NCBI RefSeq assembly: GCF_003254545.1
Contig: NZ_QJRH01000072.1
Location: forward strand, 248,001-312,000
Origin: Flavobacterium tistrianum
GTDB lineage: Bacteria; Bacteroidota; Bacteroidia; Flavobacteriales; Flavobacteriaceae
Direction of reading: 5' to 3'
Length of the DNA: 64,000 nt
The notes beneath the pieces are model-generated. The model was not told where the DNA came from. It did no database searches and worked only from the letters and a program-made list of their open reading frames with translations. Below, piece by piece: positions 1-8,640 of this stretch; the stretch's first letter is position 1; every line of letters begins with the position of its first letter. The translations under genes and the position numbers were made by a program.

Positions 1-270
1 ACTGTAATGGTTGTTTCTGGCGGATATCCCGAAGATTTCGAAAAAGGAAAAGTAATTTCTGGATTAGAAAACATTACAGATTCGATAGTTTTTCATGCGG
101 GAACAAAATTAGATGGCAAAAATGTCGTTACTAATGGAGGACGTGTAATTGCAATAACATCTTACGGAGAGAATTTTCAAGAGGCCATAAAAAAATCTTA
201 CCAAAACATAGATAAACTAAGCTTTGATAAGATGTATTTTAGAAAAGATATCGGTTTCGATTTAATCTAA
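1..270 (+). CDS. purD: Phosphoribosylamine-glycine ligase, C-terminal part
   Basis: This is the last 89 codons of an ATP-grasp enzyme that joins glycine to 5-phosphoribosylamine in purine synthesis in the cytoplasm. The reading frame is open from base 1, so the gene begins outside the window. The match rests on the PurD C-terminal pattern: SGGYPEDFEKGKVI, then FHAGTKLDGKNVVTNGGRV, then the AI(x)SYGENFQEA segment. A hairpin terminator follows. The first in-frame ATG, at base 7, is internal and not a real start. Confidence 0.9.
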   Translation, partial: TVMVVSGGYPEDFEKGKVISGLENITDSIVFHAGTKLDGKNVVTNGGRVIAITSYGENFQEAIKKSYQNIDKLSFDKMYFRKDIGFDLI

Positions 271-282
271 AAATAAATACAC

Positions 283-312
283 AAGCCCTTTTTAATTAAA
301 GGGTTTGGTTTT
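283..312 (+). terminator. Rho-independent terminator after purD
   Basis: AAGCCC and GGGTTT flank an AT-rich loop and are followed by a T-rich run. The hairpin lies 13 bases past the purD stop and also at the 3' end of the convergent small gene, so it may serve both. Confidence 0.6.
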
Positions 313-543
313 TTATTTTAAAAATGAATGAGCCGTTGTATCTTGGTTTTCTGTTCCAGCGTCATCAAAAATACGTAATTGTTTAATCCAGTAAACGATT
401 GCGCATGCACAGATGATCATAAAAATCCAGTTAATAGTGTTTGCACCAAACCATGTAATTAATTCTAAATGACGTAAAAAGTCAAGAGGAGCAAACAAAA
501 TGTTAACAAATAGGTATTGAATTCCTTCAAAAAAAGCTGTCAT
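313..543 (-). CDS. Small conserved membrane protein (probably DUF6341)
   Basis: A 76-residue protein with a hydrophobic N-terminal stretch (about residues 5-25), a clear membrane helix at about 33-54 (NWIFMIICACAIVYWIKQL) and a polar C-terminal tail. I recall families of this size and context, named DUF6341 in Flavobacterium annotation, near upp, but cannot verify the number. The function is unknown. It is convergent with purD and divergent from the DUF6427-like gene. Confidence 0.6.
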   Translation of the reverse strand: MTAFFEGIQYLFVNILFAPLDFLRHLELITWFGANTINWIFMIICACAIVYWIKQLRIFDDAGTENQDTTAHSFLK

Positions 544-684
544 AATTTTAAAAATTATATGTTATTTATTGTTGTGTAATGCCTTGAAGATAAAATTCGG
601 TAAACCAAATCTTTTTTCAACTTGTTAGGTTTTTCCTTTTAAACAAGTATTATCTTTACAATCACAAAAGTATAAAATATCCTT

Positions 685-1614
685 ATGATAACAAGTGTTT
701 TTAAAAAATCTACGCCATTAAATTATTCATTGGTTGTAATTTTAATACTGGTTTTCTTTTTTATGTTCCAAATTAAAGACCCATCTTGGGTTACGTCTTA
801 TTTTTTGGCTTTTCAAAAAGTGAGTTTGCTATGCTTTATTTTGGCTTCTTTTTTTATGATTAATTTCATTGTAAAAAAGAACGGACTCAGCAAAGACAAT
901 GGTTACGCGATACTTTTTTACTTGTTGTTTATTTTATTTTTTCCGACAATATTTAACAACTCAAATATTATTTATGCCAATTTCTTCATTTTATTGGCAC
1001 TTCGAAGATTAATTTCGTTGCAATCTTTAAAAGCATCAAAAGAAAAAATATTTGATGCAGCGTTTTGGATTTTTGTAGCTTCTTTATTTCAATTTTGGAG
1101 TATTCTCTTCTTAATATTGGTTTATATTTCTATTATTTTTCATGTTTCAAGAGATTATAGAAACTGGGTTTTGCCATTTATTGCACTTTTAGCAGTTACG
1201 ATTTTATTTTATATGACATCGTTAATTCTAAATTTTGATGCCGTAGCTTTCATTCAGGAAAGGGCTGTAATCGATTTTAGAATTGATTATTTTAAGAATA
1301 ATTATGAAAACGCAGCGCTTTCAATATACACTGCTGTAGCTCTATTTTTTGTTACTTCAATGTTAATGACCTTGTCAAACAGACCGCAAATTGTACATTC
1401 TTCATACAAGAAAATTGTAGCTTGCTTTTTTATAGCAGCTTTTGTTTACATCATTTCGCCAAATAAAAGCAACGATTTATTATTGTTTAGTATTGCACCA
1501 TTAAGCATTATGGCAACTAGCCACGTAGAATACATGCAGCAGAAACTGAATAATGAAATTGTTTATTATACGCTGATTGTGTGTAGTTTATTTACTTTTT
1601 TCTCTCAGTTATAA
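685..1614 (+). CDS. Polytopic inner-membrane protein (probably DUF6427)
   Basis: A 309-residue very hydrophobic protein with about nine or ten membrane segments from residue 14 to the C-terminus, and only short polar loops. No catalytic motif is visible. Its position next to upp matches the DUF6427 family of Flavobacteriia, an assignment from memory. The 3' end overlaps that of upp by 6 bases in convergent orientation. The function is unknown. A transporter, glycosyltransferase or O-antigen-type role is possible but unsupported. Confidence 0.65.
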   Translation: MITSVFKKSTPLNYSLVVILILVFFFMFQIKDPSWVTSYFLAFQKVSLLCFILASFFMINFIVKKNGLSKDNGYAILFYLLFILFFPTIFNNSNIIYANFFILLALRRLISLQSLKASKEKIFDAAFWIFVASLFQFWSILFLILVYISIIFHVSRDYRNWVLPFIALLAVTILFYMTSLILNFDAVAFIQERAVIDFRIDYFKNNYENAALSIYTAVALFFVTSMLMTLSNRPQIVHSSYKKIVACFFIAAFVYIISPNKSNDLLLFSIAPLSIMATSHVEYMQQKLNNEIVYYTLIVCSLFTFFSQL

Positions 1615-2262
1615 TTTACTCCCGTAAGCAAGATCACCGGCGTCACCAAGACCAGGAACAATGTAGTTTTTTTCATTTAGTTTTTCATCTAGAGAGGCTA
1701 CCCATAAATGACAGTTTTCAGGAAGATTTTCCTCTAAATGCGTTATTCCTTCTGGAGCAGCAATAACAACAACAATATGTAATTCCGTTGGAGTAGCGTT
1801 TTCTACTAATTTTTTGTGAACAGCTACAATTGATTGCCCTGTAGCCAACATCGGGTCAAGGAGTAGAACAGTTTTATTATTTAAGTCTGAAATAGCCTGA
1901 TATTCAACTCGAATTTCAAATTCATCATTATTGTTTGGATGAAATCTGCAGGCAGAAACAAAGCTGTTTTCTGCATGATCAAAATAATTTAAAAAACCGT
2001 TATGAAGCGGTAATCCAGCCCGTAAAATAGGACATAATACTAAATCCGCATCAATTTCTGTAGTTTTCTTAATTCCAAGAGGTGTTTGAATATCAACATT
2101 TTTATATGGTAAAATTTTGCTCAGTTCATAAGCCATAATTTCTCCAATGCGTTCAATATTTCTACGAAAACGCATGCTGTCATTTTGAACATTTACATTT
2201 CTAATTTGTCCTAAGAAATGATTTAAAACGCTGTTATTTTCAGAGATATAATGAATTTTCAT
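1609..2262 (-). CDS. upp: Uracil phosphoribosyltransferase
   Basis: A 217-residue cytoplasmic salvage enzyme that converts uracil and PRPP to UMP. The PRPP-binding loop is visible as LLLDPMLATGQSIVAV (about residues 133-148). The uracil-binding C-terminus GLGDAGDLAYGSK is typical of Upp. The length fits the family, slightly longer than the E. coli protein. It runs convergently to the preceding membrane-protein gene with a 6-base overlap. It appears monocistronic. Confidence 0.93.
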   Translation of the reverse strand: MKIHYISENNSVLNHFLGQIRNVNVQNDSMRFRRNIERIGEIMAYELSKILPYKNVDIQTPLGIKKTTEIDADLVLCPILRAGLPLHNGFLNYFDHAENSFVSACRFHPNNNDEFEIRVEYQAISDLNNKTVLLLDPMLATGQSIVAVHKKLVENATPTELHIVVVIAAPEGITHLEENLPENCHLWVASLDEKLNEKNYIVPGLGDAGDLAYGSKL

Positions 2263-2343
2263 GATGAAATTGTAATTTATTTAGAGATATAATGATGAAA
2301 CGAAAAATAATTTCTTTTCTTCGCGGCATAAAAGTATAAAAAG

Positions 2344-2351
2344 TATCTTTG
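2344..2351 (+). promoter_or_regulatory. Putative promoter -7 box (TATCTTTG)
   Basis: TATCTTTG matches the Bacteroidetes -7 consensus TAnnTTTG and lies 22 bases before the DUF4254 start codon. I see no clear TTG at the expected -33 spacing, so only the downstream box is supported. Confidence 0.5.
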
Positions 2352-2373
2352 TATCTATATAAAAAATAAAGAC

Positions 2374-2979
2374 ATGTTTTCAAAATTAGCATATTCAGTT
2401 TTCGAACAAAGCATCAAAGATTATCATCAGTTTGATAATGTAGATCAGCCGATCAATAATCCTTATCCAAAAGATAAGTTCGAGCATTTGTTATATCTAA
2501 AAAATTGGATTGACACGGTTCAATGGCATTTTGAAGATATTATTCGTGATCCGCAAATTGATCCAGTTGCGGCATTAACTTTAAAAAGAAGAATTGACGC
2601 ATCAAATCAGGAACGTACTGATATGGTGGAATATATTGACAGCTATTTTTTACAAAAATACAGTAATGTAAAAGTAAAAGACGGAGCAAAAATCAATTCT
2701 GAAAGCCCTGCTTGGGCTTTTGACAGATTGTCGATTTTGGCTTTAAAAATTTATCACATGCATGAAGAAGCAAATCGTGCAGAAGCCTCTCAGGAACATA
2801 GAGATAAATGCCAAGAAAAATTAAATGTACTTTTAGAACAAAGAACAGATTTATCTACAGCAATTGAAGAATTATTGACAGATATCGAAAACGGAGATAA
2901 ATTCATGAAAGTGTACAAACAAATGAAAATGTACAATGACGATGAATTGAACCCAGTTTTATATCAAAATAAGAAATAA
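2374..2979 (+). CDS. DUF4254 family protein
   Basis: A 201-residue soluble, largely helical protein with no signal peptide. The pattern of a conserved DNxDQPINNPYP motif near residues 22-33, a central LTLKRRIDASNQERTDMVE block and a HMHEEANR segment fits the DUF4254 family of Bacteroidetes. No enzymatic activity is known for the family. Only one base separates it from a glycosyltransferase-9 gene, which suggests co-translation and a role in surface glycan assembly; that role is inferred from context only. Confidence 0.75.
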   Translation: MFSKLAYSVFEQSIKDYHQFDNVDQPINNPYPKDKFEHLLYLKNWIDTVQWHFEDIIRDPQIDPVAALTLKRRIDASNQERTDMVEYIDSYFLQKYSNVKVKDGAKINSESPAWAFDRLSILALKIYHMHEEANRAEASQEHRDKCQEKLNVLLEQRTDLSTAIEELLTDIENGDKFMKVYKQMKMYNDDELNPVLYQNKK

Positions 2980-2980
2980 T

Positions 2981-4033
2981 TTGGCAGAGTTGTCTAGCAA
3001 CAAAATCAAACATATAGCCGTCATGAGACTATCCGCAATGGGAGATGTCGCCATGACGGTTCCTGTTTTACGCGCTTTTGTAAAACGGTATCCAACAGTA
3101 AAATTGACCGTTATTTCTCGTCCGTTTTTTAAACCTTTCTTTGACGGAATTCCTAATCTTGAATTTTTTGCTTTTGATGAAAAAGAAAGACATAAAGGAT
3201 TTCTAGGACTTTTACGATTATACAGTGATGTAAAAAAACTAAAGATTGATGCTTTTGCGGATCTTCATAATGTTTTACGATCTAAAATTGCGAGTTTGCT
3301 TTTCGCTTTAAGCGGAAAAAAGAGAGCAACTGTTGATAAAGGCCGTGAAGGCAAAAAAGAATTAACTCGTGAAGAAAACAAGATTTTCAAACAATTGCCA
3401 ACCATGTTCGAAAGACATGTAAAAGTGTTTTCAGTACTTGGTTTTCCTTTAGATTTATCAAATCCAACATTTCCTGAAAAAGCAGTTTTAAGCTCTGATA
3501 TTCTTGATATTATTGGAAATGAAAATCAAAAATTAATTGGAATTGCGCCTTTTGCCCAATATGATTCTAAGGTTTATCCTTTAGACTTAATGAAAGAAGT
3601 AATTTCAAAATTGGCTGAAAATAGATCATATAAAATTTTACTTTTTGGTGGAGGAAAAAAAGAAATCGAAATTTTGGATTTAATTTCTGAGCCTTTTGAA
3701 AATGTAATAAATATGGCTGGAAAAATCAAATTTCAGCAGGAATTACAATTGATAAGTAATCTTGATGTAATGCTTTCTATGGATTCTGGAAATGCGCATA
3801 TTTCAGCAATGCTTGGTGTAAAAGTCGTTACACTTTGGGGTGCGACGCATCCTTATGCAGGATTTTTGCCTTTTAATCAAAGTTTAGAAAACGCACTGAC
3901 TTCAGACCGAAATCAATATCCAAAATTGCCAACATCAGTTTATGGAAATAAAATTGTTGAAGGTTATGAAGATGCTATGAGGACAATTTTACCACAACAG
4001 GTTATTGACAAAGTTGTAGAGCAACTTTCATAA
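2981..4033 (+). CDS. Glycosyltransferase family 9 (heptosyltransferase-like)
   Basis: A protein of about 350 residues in the ADP-heptose:LPS heptosyltransferase family (GT9), probably acting at the cytoplasmic face of the inner membrane on lipopolysaccharide core. Family marks are MRLSAMGDVAMTVPVLRAF at the N-terminus and MSMDSGNAHISAMLGVKVV with VTLWGATHPYAGF in the C-terminal nucleotide-binding domain. The frame opens with TTG at 2981, immediately after the DUF4254 stop. The first ATG is at 3023, so either could be the true start. A strong hairpin terminator follows the stop. Confidence 0.85.
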   Translation: MAELSSNKIKHIAVMRLSAMGDVAMTVPVLRAFVKRYPTVKLTVISRPFFKPFFDGIPNLEFFAFDEKERHKGFLGLLRLYSDVKKLKIDAFADLHNVLRSKIASLLFALSGKKRATVDKGREGKKELTREENKIFKQLPTMFERHVKVFSVLGFPLDLSNPTFPEKAVLSSDILDIIGNENQKLIGIAPFAQYDSKVYPLDLMKEVISKLAENRSYKILLFGGGKKEIEILDLISEPFENVINMAGKIKFQQELQLISNLDVMLSMDSGNAHISAMLGVKVVTLWGATHPYAGFLPFNQSLENALTSDRNQYPKLPTSVYGNKIVEGYEDAMRTILPQQVIDKVVEQLS

Positions 4034-4036
4034 AGT

Positions 4037-4070
4037 AAAAAACTTCTCTTTCAAGGAGAAGTTTTTTTTT
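4037..4070 (+). terminator. Rho-independent terminator after GT9 gene
   Basis: A 12-bp stem (AAAAAACTTCTC / GAGAAGTTTTTT) with a 7-nt loop runs into a T tract just after the stop codon. It lies between convergent genes and is close to the stop of the minus-strand gene as well. Confidence 0.8.
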
Positions 4071-4075
4071 AATCT

Positions 4076-4510
4076 TTAAGCAATATTTTTGTTTAGATCA
4101 TATCTTTCATTAGAATCAAGGAAAGAATATCCTAATGTTTTTTTTCTTTTTTTGTTTACTATAATGGAGACAAAGTTATTTTTATCTTCGGTTGACAATA
4201 GAATATGTTCGAATTTTTGTGATGAATCTCTGTAAACTTTATAAATTAAGTCTTGATCTTTAATTTTTTTAGATAAAATTTTAGCCGATTTAAGTCTGCT
4301 TACATAAGGCCAGATGTTAAAAACATTCGAGTCTGTTTTTTTTACTTCTACCATTTTTTCGGTCAAAGTCGAATTGTATTTTTCTCTTTCAAGCAATTTA
4401 GGACCTTTTCTGTTTTTCATTTTTATGATAACTGCTAGAACGCATAGCGAAGCAGTTACAACCAGCATAATAAATAGATAGAGATGAAAGTGTTGTATGT
4501 GAGCTGTCAT
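4076..4510 (-). CDS. Hypothetical single-pass membrane protein
   Basis: A 144-residue protein with one N-terminal membrane helix (about residues 8-30, LYLFIMLVVTASLCVLAVII), followed by a basic stretch and a soluble domain of about 110 residues. I recognise no family. It stands alone between terminator-like sequence and the small helical gene upstream, in the same orientation. Confidence 0.5.
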   Translation of the reverse strand: MTAHIQHFHLYLFIMLVVTASLCVLAVIIKMKNRKGPKLLEREKYNSTLTEKMVEVKKTDSNVFNIWPYVSRLKSAKILSKKIKDQDLIYKVYRDSSQKFEHILLSTEDKNNFVSIIVNKKRKKTLGYSFLDSNERYDLNKNIA

Positions 4511-4650
4511 GATATTTAATATTTAAATGTTTGACAAATTTGATTTAGCTCTGTAAAATCTCAAAACAATGAGATTGATATTGCCATAATTTTACCCCTA
4601 ATTTAATGAAAATTTGGCAATATTTCGACAAAATTTTGATTTTATTTCAA

Positions 4651-4959
4651 TTAGAGCCAAATCTTCTCATCTCGACAACGACGGTAGATGTAACTTTTAA
4701 GATTTGCAATGGTTTCTTGGTAATTTGGTGCATCATAACCGTAGCGTTCATGCTCCATTTGTTCTCTTTCAATAGCATCGCATCCTTTAATAACTTCTTT
4801 GATCATGTCAAGTAAAGCAAGCTCTTTATTGTCGGTTTTTTGAAATTTAAGTTCAACAATTTCATCTTGAAGTTCTTCACAGTAGTCAACCAGCTTCATA
4901 ACTTCTCGTTCTTCCAGAAGATATTCTTTATTTCTAAAAATTTCTCGTACCGATTTCAT
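4651..4959 (-). CDS. Hypothetical small helical protein
   Basis: A 102-residue soluble protein, rich in Glu, Lys and Arg and probably all-helical, with a possible coiled coil over residues 15-75. The C-terminus contains YIYRRCRDEKIW. The family is unknown to me. A small ORF on the opposite strand at 4606-4815 overlaps it and looks non-coding. A palindrome-rich gap separates it from the reductase gene at 5121. Confidence 0.5.
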   Translation of the reverse strand: MKSVREIFRNKEYLLEEREVMKLVDYCEELQDEIVELKFQKTDNKELALLDMIKEVIKGCDAIEREQMEHERYGYDAPNYQETIANLKSYIYRRCRDEKIWL

Positions 4960-5005
4960 AAATAATTAATTTTCAATTTTTTAAATTCCAAATTCCAAGT
5001 TACAT

Positions 5006-5098
5006 CTTTGTCAAATTTTTAAACTTTGACAAAGAGTAGAAAAGCAATTAAACAAAAAAAATTCCAAATCCCAATTGAAAGGTTGGAATTTGGAATTT
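5006..5098. repeat. Two adjacent inverted repeats in the 4960-5120 gap
   Basis: CTTTGTCAAA (5006-5015) pairs perfectly with TTTGACAAAG (5025-5034). A second 15-bp stem (5061-5075 with 5084-5098, one mismatch) carries the word ATTCCAA seen twice more upstream in the gap. The second hairpin lies near the 3' end of the minus-strand reductase gene and could end its transcript. Dispersed intergenic repeats are an alternative. Confidence 0.6.
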
Positions 5099-5120
5099 TT
5101 GATATTAGAATTTGATAAGA

Positions 5121-6173
5121 CTAGACGTCGTCGTAATCAACATAAATAGTTTCCGATGTTGGATGCGCTTGACATGTTAAAATTAAACCTTCAGCAATTT
5201 CGCCGTCTGTTAAAATAGAATTTTTAGTCATTTCCGCGGTTCCTTTAGTAACGCGCCCTAAACAGCTGCTGCAAATTCCGCCTTGGCAAGAATAAGGAGC
5301 ATCAACGCCTTGTTTTAGAGCAGCATCAAGAATAGTTTGTTTTTTAGACATTTCGAAAGTAGTTTCTTCGTCATCTACTAAAACTGTGATTTTCGTATGT
5401 CCTTCTTGAGAACCTTGAATTGCGTGTTCTTCAGAAGAAGACGTAAACAACTCAAATTTGATAGCAGATTCTTTTACATTTTTCTCTTTCAATACATTAG
5501 AGACGGTATTAATCATGTCTTCTGGTCCGCAAAGGAAAAACTTATCAAATTGAAGTTCTTTGTGTTTGTTGTTTAAAACAAAATTAACAGCCGATTTTTC
5601 AATTCTTCCAAATAAAGCGTTTTCAGCTTTTGCTTGACTGTACACATAATGCACAAAAAATCTGCCTACATATTGTAATTGCAAATCGTGAAGTTCTTGA
5701 TGAAAGATTGTGCTTTCAGGGGTTTTATTTCCATAAACCAATACAAATGAACTTTTTGGCTCATTTTTCAGAACCGATTTTATGATAGAAAGCACTGGAG
5801 TAATTCCGCTTCCTGCAGCAAATGCCGCGTAGTTTCTTTGTCTTTCAGCATCTGGCTCAAAAGTAAATTTACCTTCTGGCTGTCCAACTTCAAGAACATC
5901 TCCTGCTTTTAGTTTTGTATTGGCAAATTGAGAAAAAAGACCATTTTTTACTGCTTTTACAGCAATTCTTAGTTCACCGCTGTCTGGTGCAGAGCAAATA
6001 GAATAAGCACGTCTTATTTCTTGATTGTCAAGAGTCAGTTTTAAATTTATATATTGTCCAGCTATAAATTTATAGTCTGATTTTAGTTCTTCAGGAACAT
6101 TAAAAAGAATAGAAACAGCATCTGCAGTTTCGCGTTTAACCTCTTTAATTATAAGTTTTAAGAATGAAGGCAT
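5121..6173 (-). CDS. FAD/2Fe-2S ferredoxin-type reductase (PaaE-like)
   Basis: A protein of about 350 residues joining a ferredoxin-NADP reductase module to a C-terminal plant-type 2Fe-2S domain. FAD binding is shown by RRAYSICS, NAD(P) binding by AGSGITPVLSIIK and FLCGPEDMI. The cluster ligands are C-x4-C-x2-C in PYSCQGGICSSC plus a later Cys in LTCQAHP. It should pass electrons from NAD(P)H through FAD to a partner oxygenase or reductase. The partner is not next door, so the paaE name is not used. I place the start at the ATG at 6173: the upstream in-frame codon at 6200 is TTG and overlaps a promoter box. Confidence 0.85.
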   Translation of the reverse strand: MPSFLKLIIKEVKRETADAVSILFNVPEELKSDYKFIAGQYINLKLTLDNQEIRRAYSICSAPDSGELRIAVKAVKNGLFSQFANTKLKAGDVLEVGQPEGKFTFEPDAERQRNYAAFAAGSGITPVLSIIKSVLKNEPKSSFVLVYGNKTPESTIFHQELHDLQLQYVGRFFVHYVYSQAKAENALFGRIEKSAVNFVLNNKHKELQFDKFFLCGPEDMINTVSNVLKEKNVKESAIKFELFTSSSEEHAIQGSQEGHTKITVLVDDEETTFEMSKKQTILDAALKQGVDAPYSCQGGICSSCLGRVTKGTAEMTKNSILTDGEIAEGLILTCQAHPTSETIYVDYDDV

Positions 6174-6188
6174 GATAGAATTTTTATG

Positions 6189-6196
6189 CAAAAGTA
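6189..6196 (-). promoter_or_regulatory. Putative promoter -7 box for the reductase
   Basis: Read on the minus strand this is TACTTTTG, a full match to TAnnTTTG. It sits 15 bases before the ATG at 6173, which implies a short leader and argues against the upstream TTG start. No convincing -33 TTG is seen. Confidence 0.5.
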
Positions 6197-6259
6197 GCAA
6201 ACCACTATTAAAAGTTTAGCACGAAATTATTTTTTTTAACTTTTTTTGTAACGTTTTCC

Positions 6260-6267
6260 TACATTTG
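6260..6267 (+). promoter_or_regulatory. Putative promoter -7 box (TACATTTG)
   Basis: TACATTTG matches TAnnTTTG and lies 33 bases before the DUF5687 start codon. The upstream region is a T-rich stretch without a well-placed TTG. Confidence 0.45.
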
Positions 6268-6300
6268 GTCTCTTACTACAAAAATACTAAACCATAAACC

Positions 6301-7761
6301 ATGATTAAGAAGTTTATTTATCTAGAATGGAAGGCTTTTATTAGGTCCGCATCTTTTGGTAAAAATCTGGCAATGAAAATTATAATAGGTTTTTTGATGA
6401 TCTATTTTTCATTAGTTTTTGTCGCAATGGGCGTTGGAGCATTTTATGTTCTTAAAGACATGAATTTGGAACCATTGGCCACAATAAACAAATTTTTAAT
6501 TTATTATTTCCTCTTTGATTTGGTAATTAGATTGTTACTTCAATCAATACCGGTTTTAAACATCAAACCATTATTGGTATTGCCATTTAAGAAGCCAGTT
6601 ATTGTTCATTTTTCATTAGGAAAAACAGCTTTGTCTTTTTTTAATTGGGTTCACGCTTTGTTTTTTGTGCCTTTTTCAGTTGTCTTAATTTTGGAAGGAT
6701 ATGATGTTGTTGGAATCTTTTTTTGGTACGTAGGAGCGATGGCTTTTATTTATATCAACAATTTTTTGAATATTATTTTAAGCAACATCGACAAATTGTT
6801 TGTTGTATTTGTGGTATTAATTTTGGCTTTGGCAGGAGCGCAATACTATAAGTTATTTGACATTACAACATTTACAACTCCGTTCTTTCAGAGCTTTTAC
6901 GATATTGAAGGGGTATTTTTAATTCCTGTTCTGATCTTAATTGGTTTATATGCTTTCACATTTAAATATTTTAAAAACAATTTATATCTCGATGCAGGAC
7001 TTTCTGTAAAACAAGATGTTGCTACGACAGAAAATCTTTCATGGCTAAACCAATTTGGGACTTTGGGAACTTTCTTAAAAAATGATATTAAACTCATTAA
7101 AAGAAACAAAAGATCCAAAACAACCATTTTCATGAGTGTTCTTTTTTTGTTTTACGGATTTCTCTTTTTCGGAAATTCTCATCAGCCTCCGGTAATGCAC
7201 ATTTTTGCGGGCATTTTTGTTTCGGGCGGATTTTTGTTTGTCTTTGGGCAGTTTGTACCAAGCTGGGACAGTTCATATTATCAGTTGATGATGACGCAAA
7301 ATATTCCGTATCGAGGTTACATTACTTCAAAATGGTGGCTCATTGTTATTGCAACTTTTCTCTCTACAATATTAGCTTCCTTTTATTTGTTTTTGGGATG
7401 GGAAATTTATCTCACAATTGTAGTTGGAGCAATTTATAACATTGGAGTCAATTCTCATTTAGTACTTCTTGGCGGAGCATTTACTAAAACACCAATAGAT
7501 TTAAGTAACGCTGGAGGTGCTTTTGGAGATAAAAAGGCATTCAATGTAAATGCAATGCTATTAACGCTTCCAAAAATTTTACTGCCTTTAGGACTTTACG
7601 CAATCGGACTTTATTTGAATAATAAAAATCTTGGGTTAGCTTTGGTTGCTGGAGCTGGAATTTTAGGATTTGTGTTTAAAGAAAAGGTATTTTCATTAAT
7701 AGAAAAAAGATACAAAGTAGAGAAATACAGTACAATAAGTGCTTATAAACAAAAGAGTTAA
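6301..7761 (+). CDS. DUF5687 family membrane protein, probable ABC permease
   Basis: A 486-residue inner-membrane protein with about ten hydrophobic segments and a basic cytoplasmic loop around residues 255-275 (DIKLIKRNKRSK). Size and layout fit DUF5687 of Bacteroidetes, which resembles the permease half of ABC-2 exporters. A single ATPase gene follows 93 bases downstream in the same direction, so the two probably form one transporter. The substrate is unknown. Confidence 0.75.
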   Translation: MIKKFIYLEWKAFIRSASFGKNLAMKIIIGFLMIYFSLVFVAMGVGAFYVLKDMNLEPLATINKFLIYYFLFDLVIRLLLQSIPVLNIKPLLVLPFKKPVIVHFSLGKTALSFFNWVHALFFVPFSVVLILEGYDVVGIFFWYVGAMAFIYINNFLNIILSNIDKLFVVFVVLILALAGAQYYKLFDITTFTTPFFQSFYDIEGVFLIPVLILIGLYAFTFKYFKNNLYLDAGLSVKQDVATTENLSWLNQFGTLGTFLKNDIKLIKRNKRSKTTIFMSVLFLFYGFLFFGNSHQPPVMHIFAGIFVSGGFLFVFGQFVPSWDSSYYQLMMTQNIPYRGYITSKWWLIVIATFLSTILASFYLFLGWEIYLTIVVGAIYNIGVNSHLVLLGGAFTKTPIDLSNAGGAFGDKKAFNVNAMLLTLPKILLPLGLYAIGLYLNNKNLGLALVAGAGILGFVFKEKVFSLIEKRYKVEKYSTISAYKQKS

Positions 7762-7817
7762 TTTGATAATTAGAGAATTTGTCAATTAGAAAATCCAAAT
7801 AAAAAAGACAATTTTTT

Positions 7818-7848
7818 AATCTAAAATCAACAATCTAAAATCTAAAAT
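7818..7848. repeat. Short AT-rich direct repeats
   Basis: The word ATCTAAAAT occurs three times (about 7819, 7833 and 7840) in the gap before the ABC ATPase gene. Such simple repeats are common in Flavobacterium gaps. No regulatory meaning is claimed. Confidence 0.5.
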
Positions 7849-7854
7849 TACATC

Positions 7855-8550
7855 ATGATACAAGTAAATCAGCTTTCAAAAATATATAACGGTACTACAG
7901 TTTTAAACATCAGCAATTTAGAAATCCCAAAAGGACAAAGCTTTGGATTGGTGGGAAATAACGGAGCAGGGAAAACAACATTTTTCAGTTTGCTTCTAGA
8001 TCTTATTCAGCCTTCAACAGGATACATAAAAAGTAATAATATTCAAGTAAATACAAGTGAAAACTGGAAATCTTTTACAGGATCTTTTTTAGATGAAAAT
8101 TTCCTTATCGGATATTTGACTCCAGAAGAATATTTCTATTTTATCGGAGATTTACGTAATCAGAACAAAGCAGATATTGATGCATTGCTAGCGAAACATG
8201 AAGAGTTTTTTAATGGTGAAATTTTAAAGAACAAAAAATATCTTCGTGATCTTTCTAAAGGAAATCAGAAAAAAGTAGGAATTATTGCAACGCTTATTGG
8301 AAACCCAGAAGTCGTAATTTTAGACGAACCTTTTGCAAATTTGGATCCAACTACAGTTAGCCGGTTGAAAAAAATTATTAGAGAATTGGCAGATAATCCG
8401 AATGTAACCGTTTTGGTTTCAAGCCATGATTTACAACATACGGTGGAGGTTTGTGATAGAATTGTTGCGCTTAACAAAGGCGAGATTGTCAAAGATATTC
8501 AAACCTCAAAAGAGACCTTACAAGAATTAGAATTATTTTTTGCTGTGTAA
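7855..8550 (+). CDS. ABC transporter ATP-binding protein
   Basis: A 231-residue ATPase with Walker A GNNGAGKT (residues 34-41), a signature loop LSKGNQKK that departs from LSGGQ, Walker B VVILDEPFANLDP and a switch His in SSHD. It would power export or membrane remodelling with the DUF5687 protein encoded upstream. There is no own membrane domain. Confidence 0.9.
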   Translation: MIQVNQLSKIYNGTTVLNISNLEIPKGQSFGLVGNNGAGKTTFFSLLLDLIQPSTGYIKSNNIQVNTSENWKSFTGSFLDENFLIGYLTPEEYFYFIGDLRNQNKADIDALLAKHEEFFNGEILKNKKYLRDLSKGNQKKVGIIATLIGNPEVVILDEPFANLDPTTVSRLKKIIRELADNPNVTVLVSSHDLQHTVEVCDRIVALNKGEIVKDIQTSKETLQELELFFAV

Positions 8551-8640
8551 GAATTTCTATATTTCAAAAAGAACCGTATTTTTACAAGTGATTATACTAA
8601 AATTGGTTTTTAGTAGTTATGTGTTTTAAACTCTTTTCTA

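Noticed and set aside
4606..4815. 69-codon plus-strand ORF
   Set aside because: It overlaps the 102-residue minus-strand gene, which has a more protein-like, charged helical composition. The plus-strand ORF lacks any family signal.
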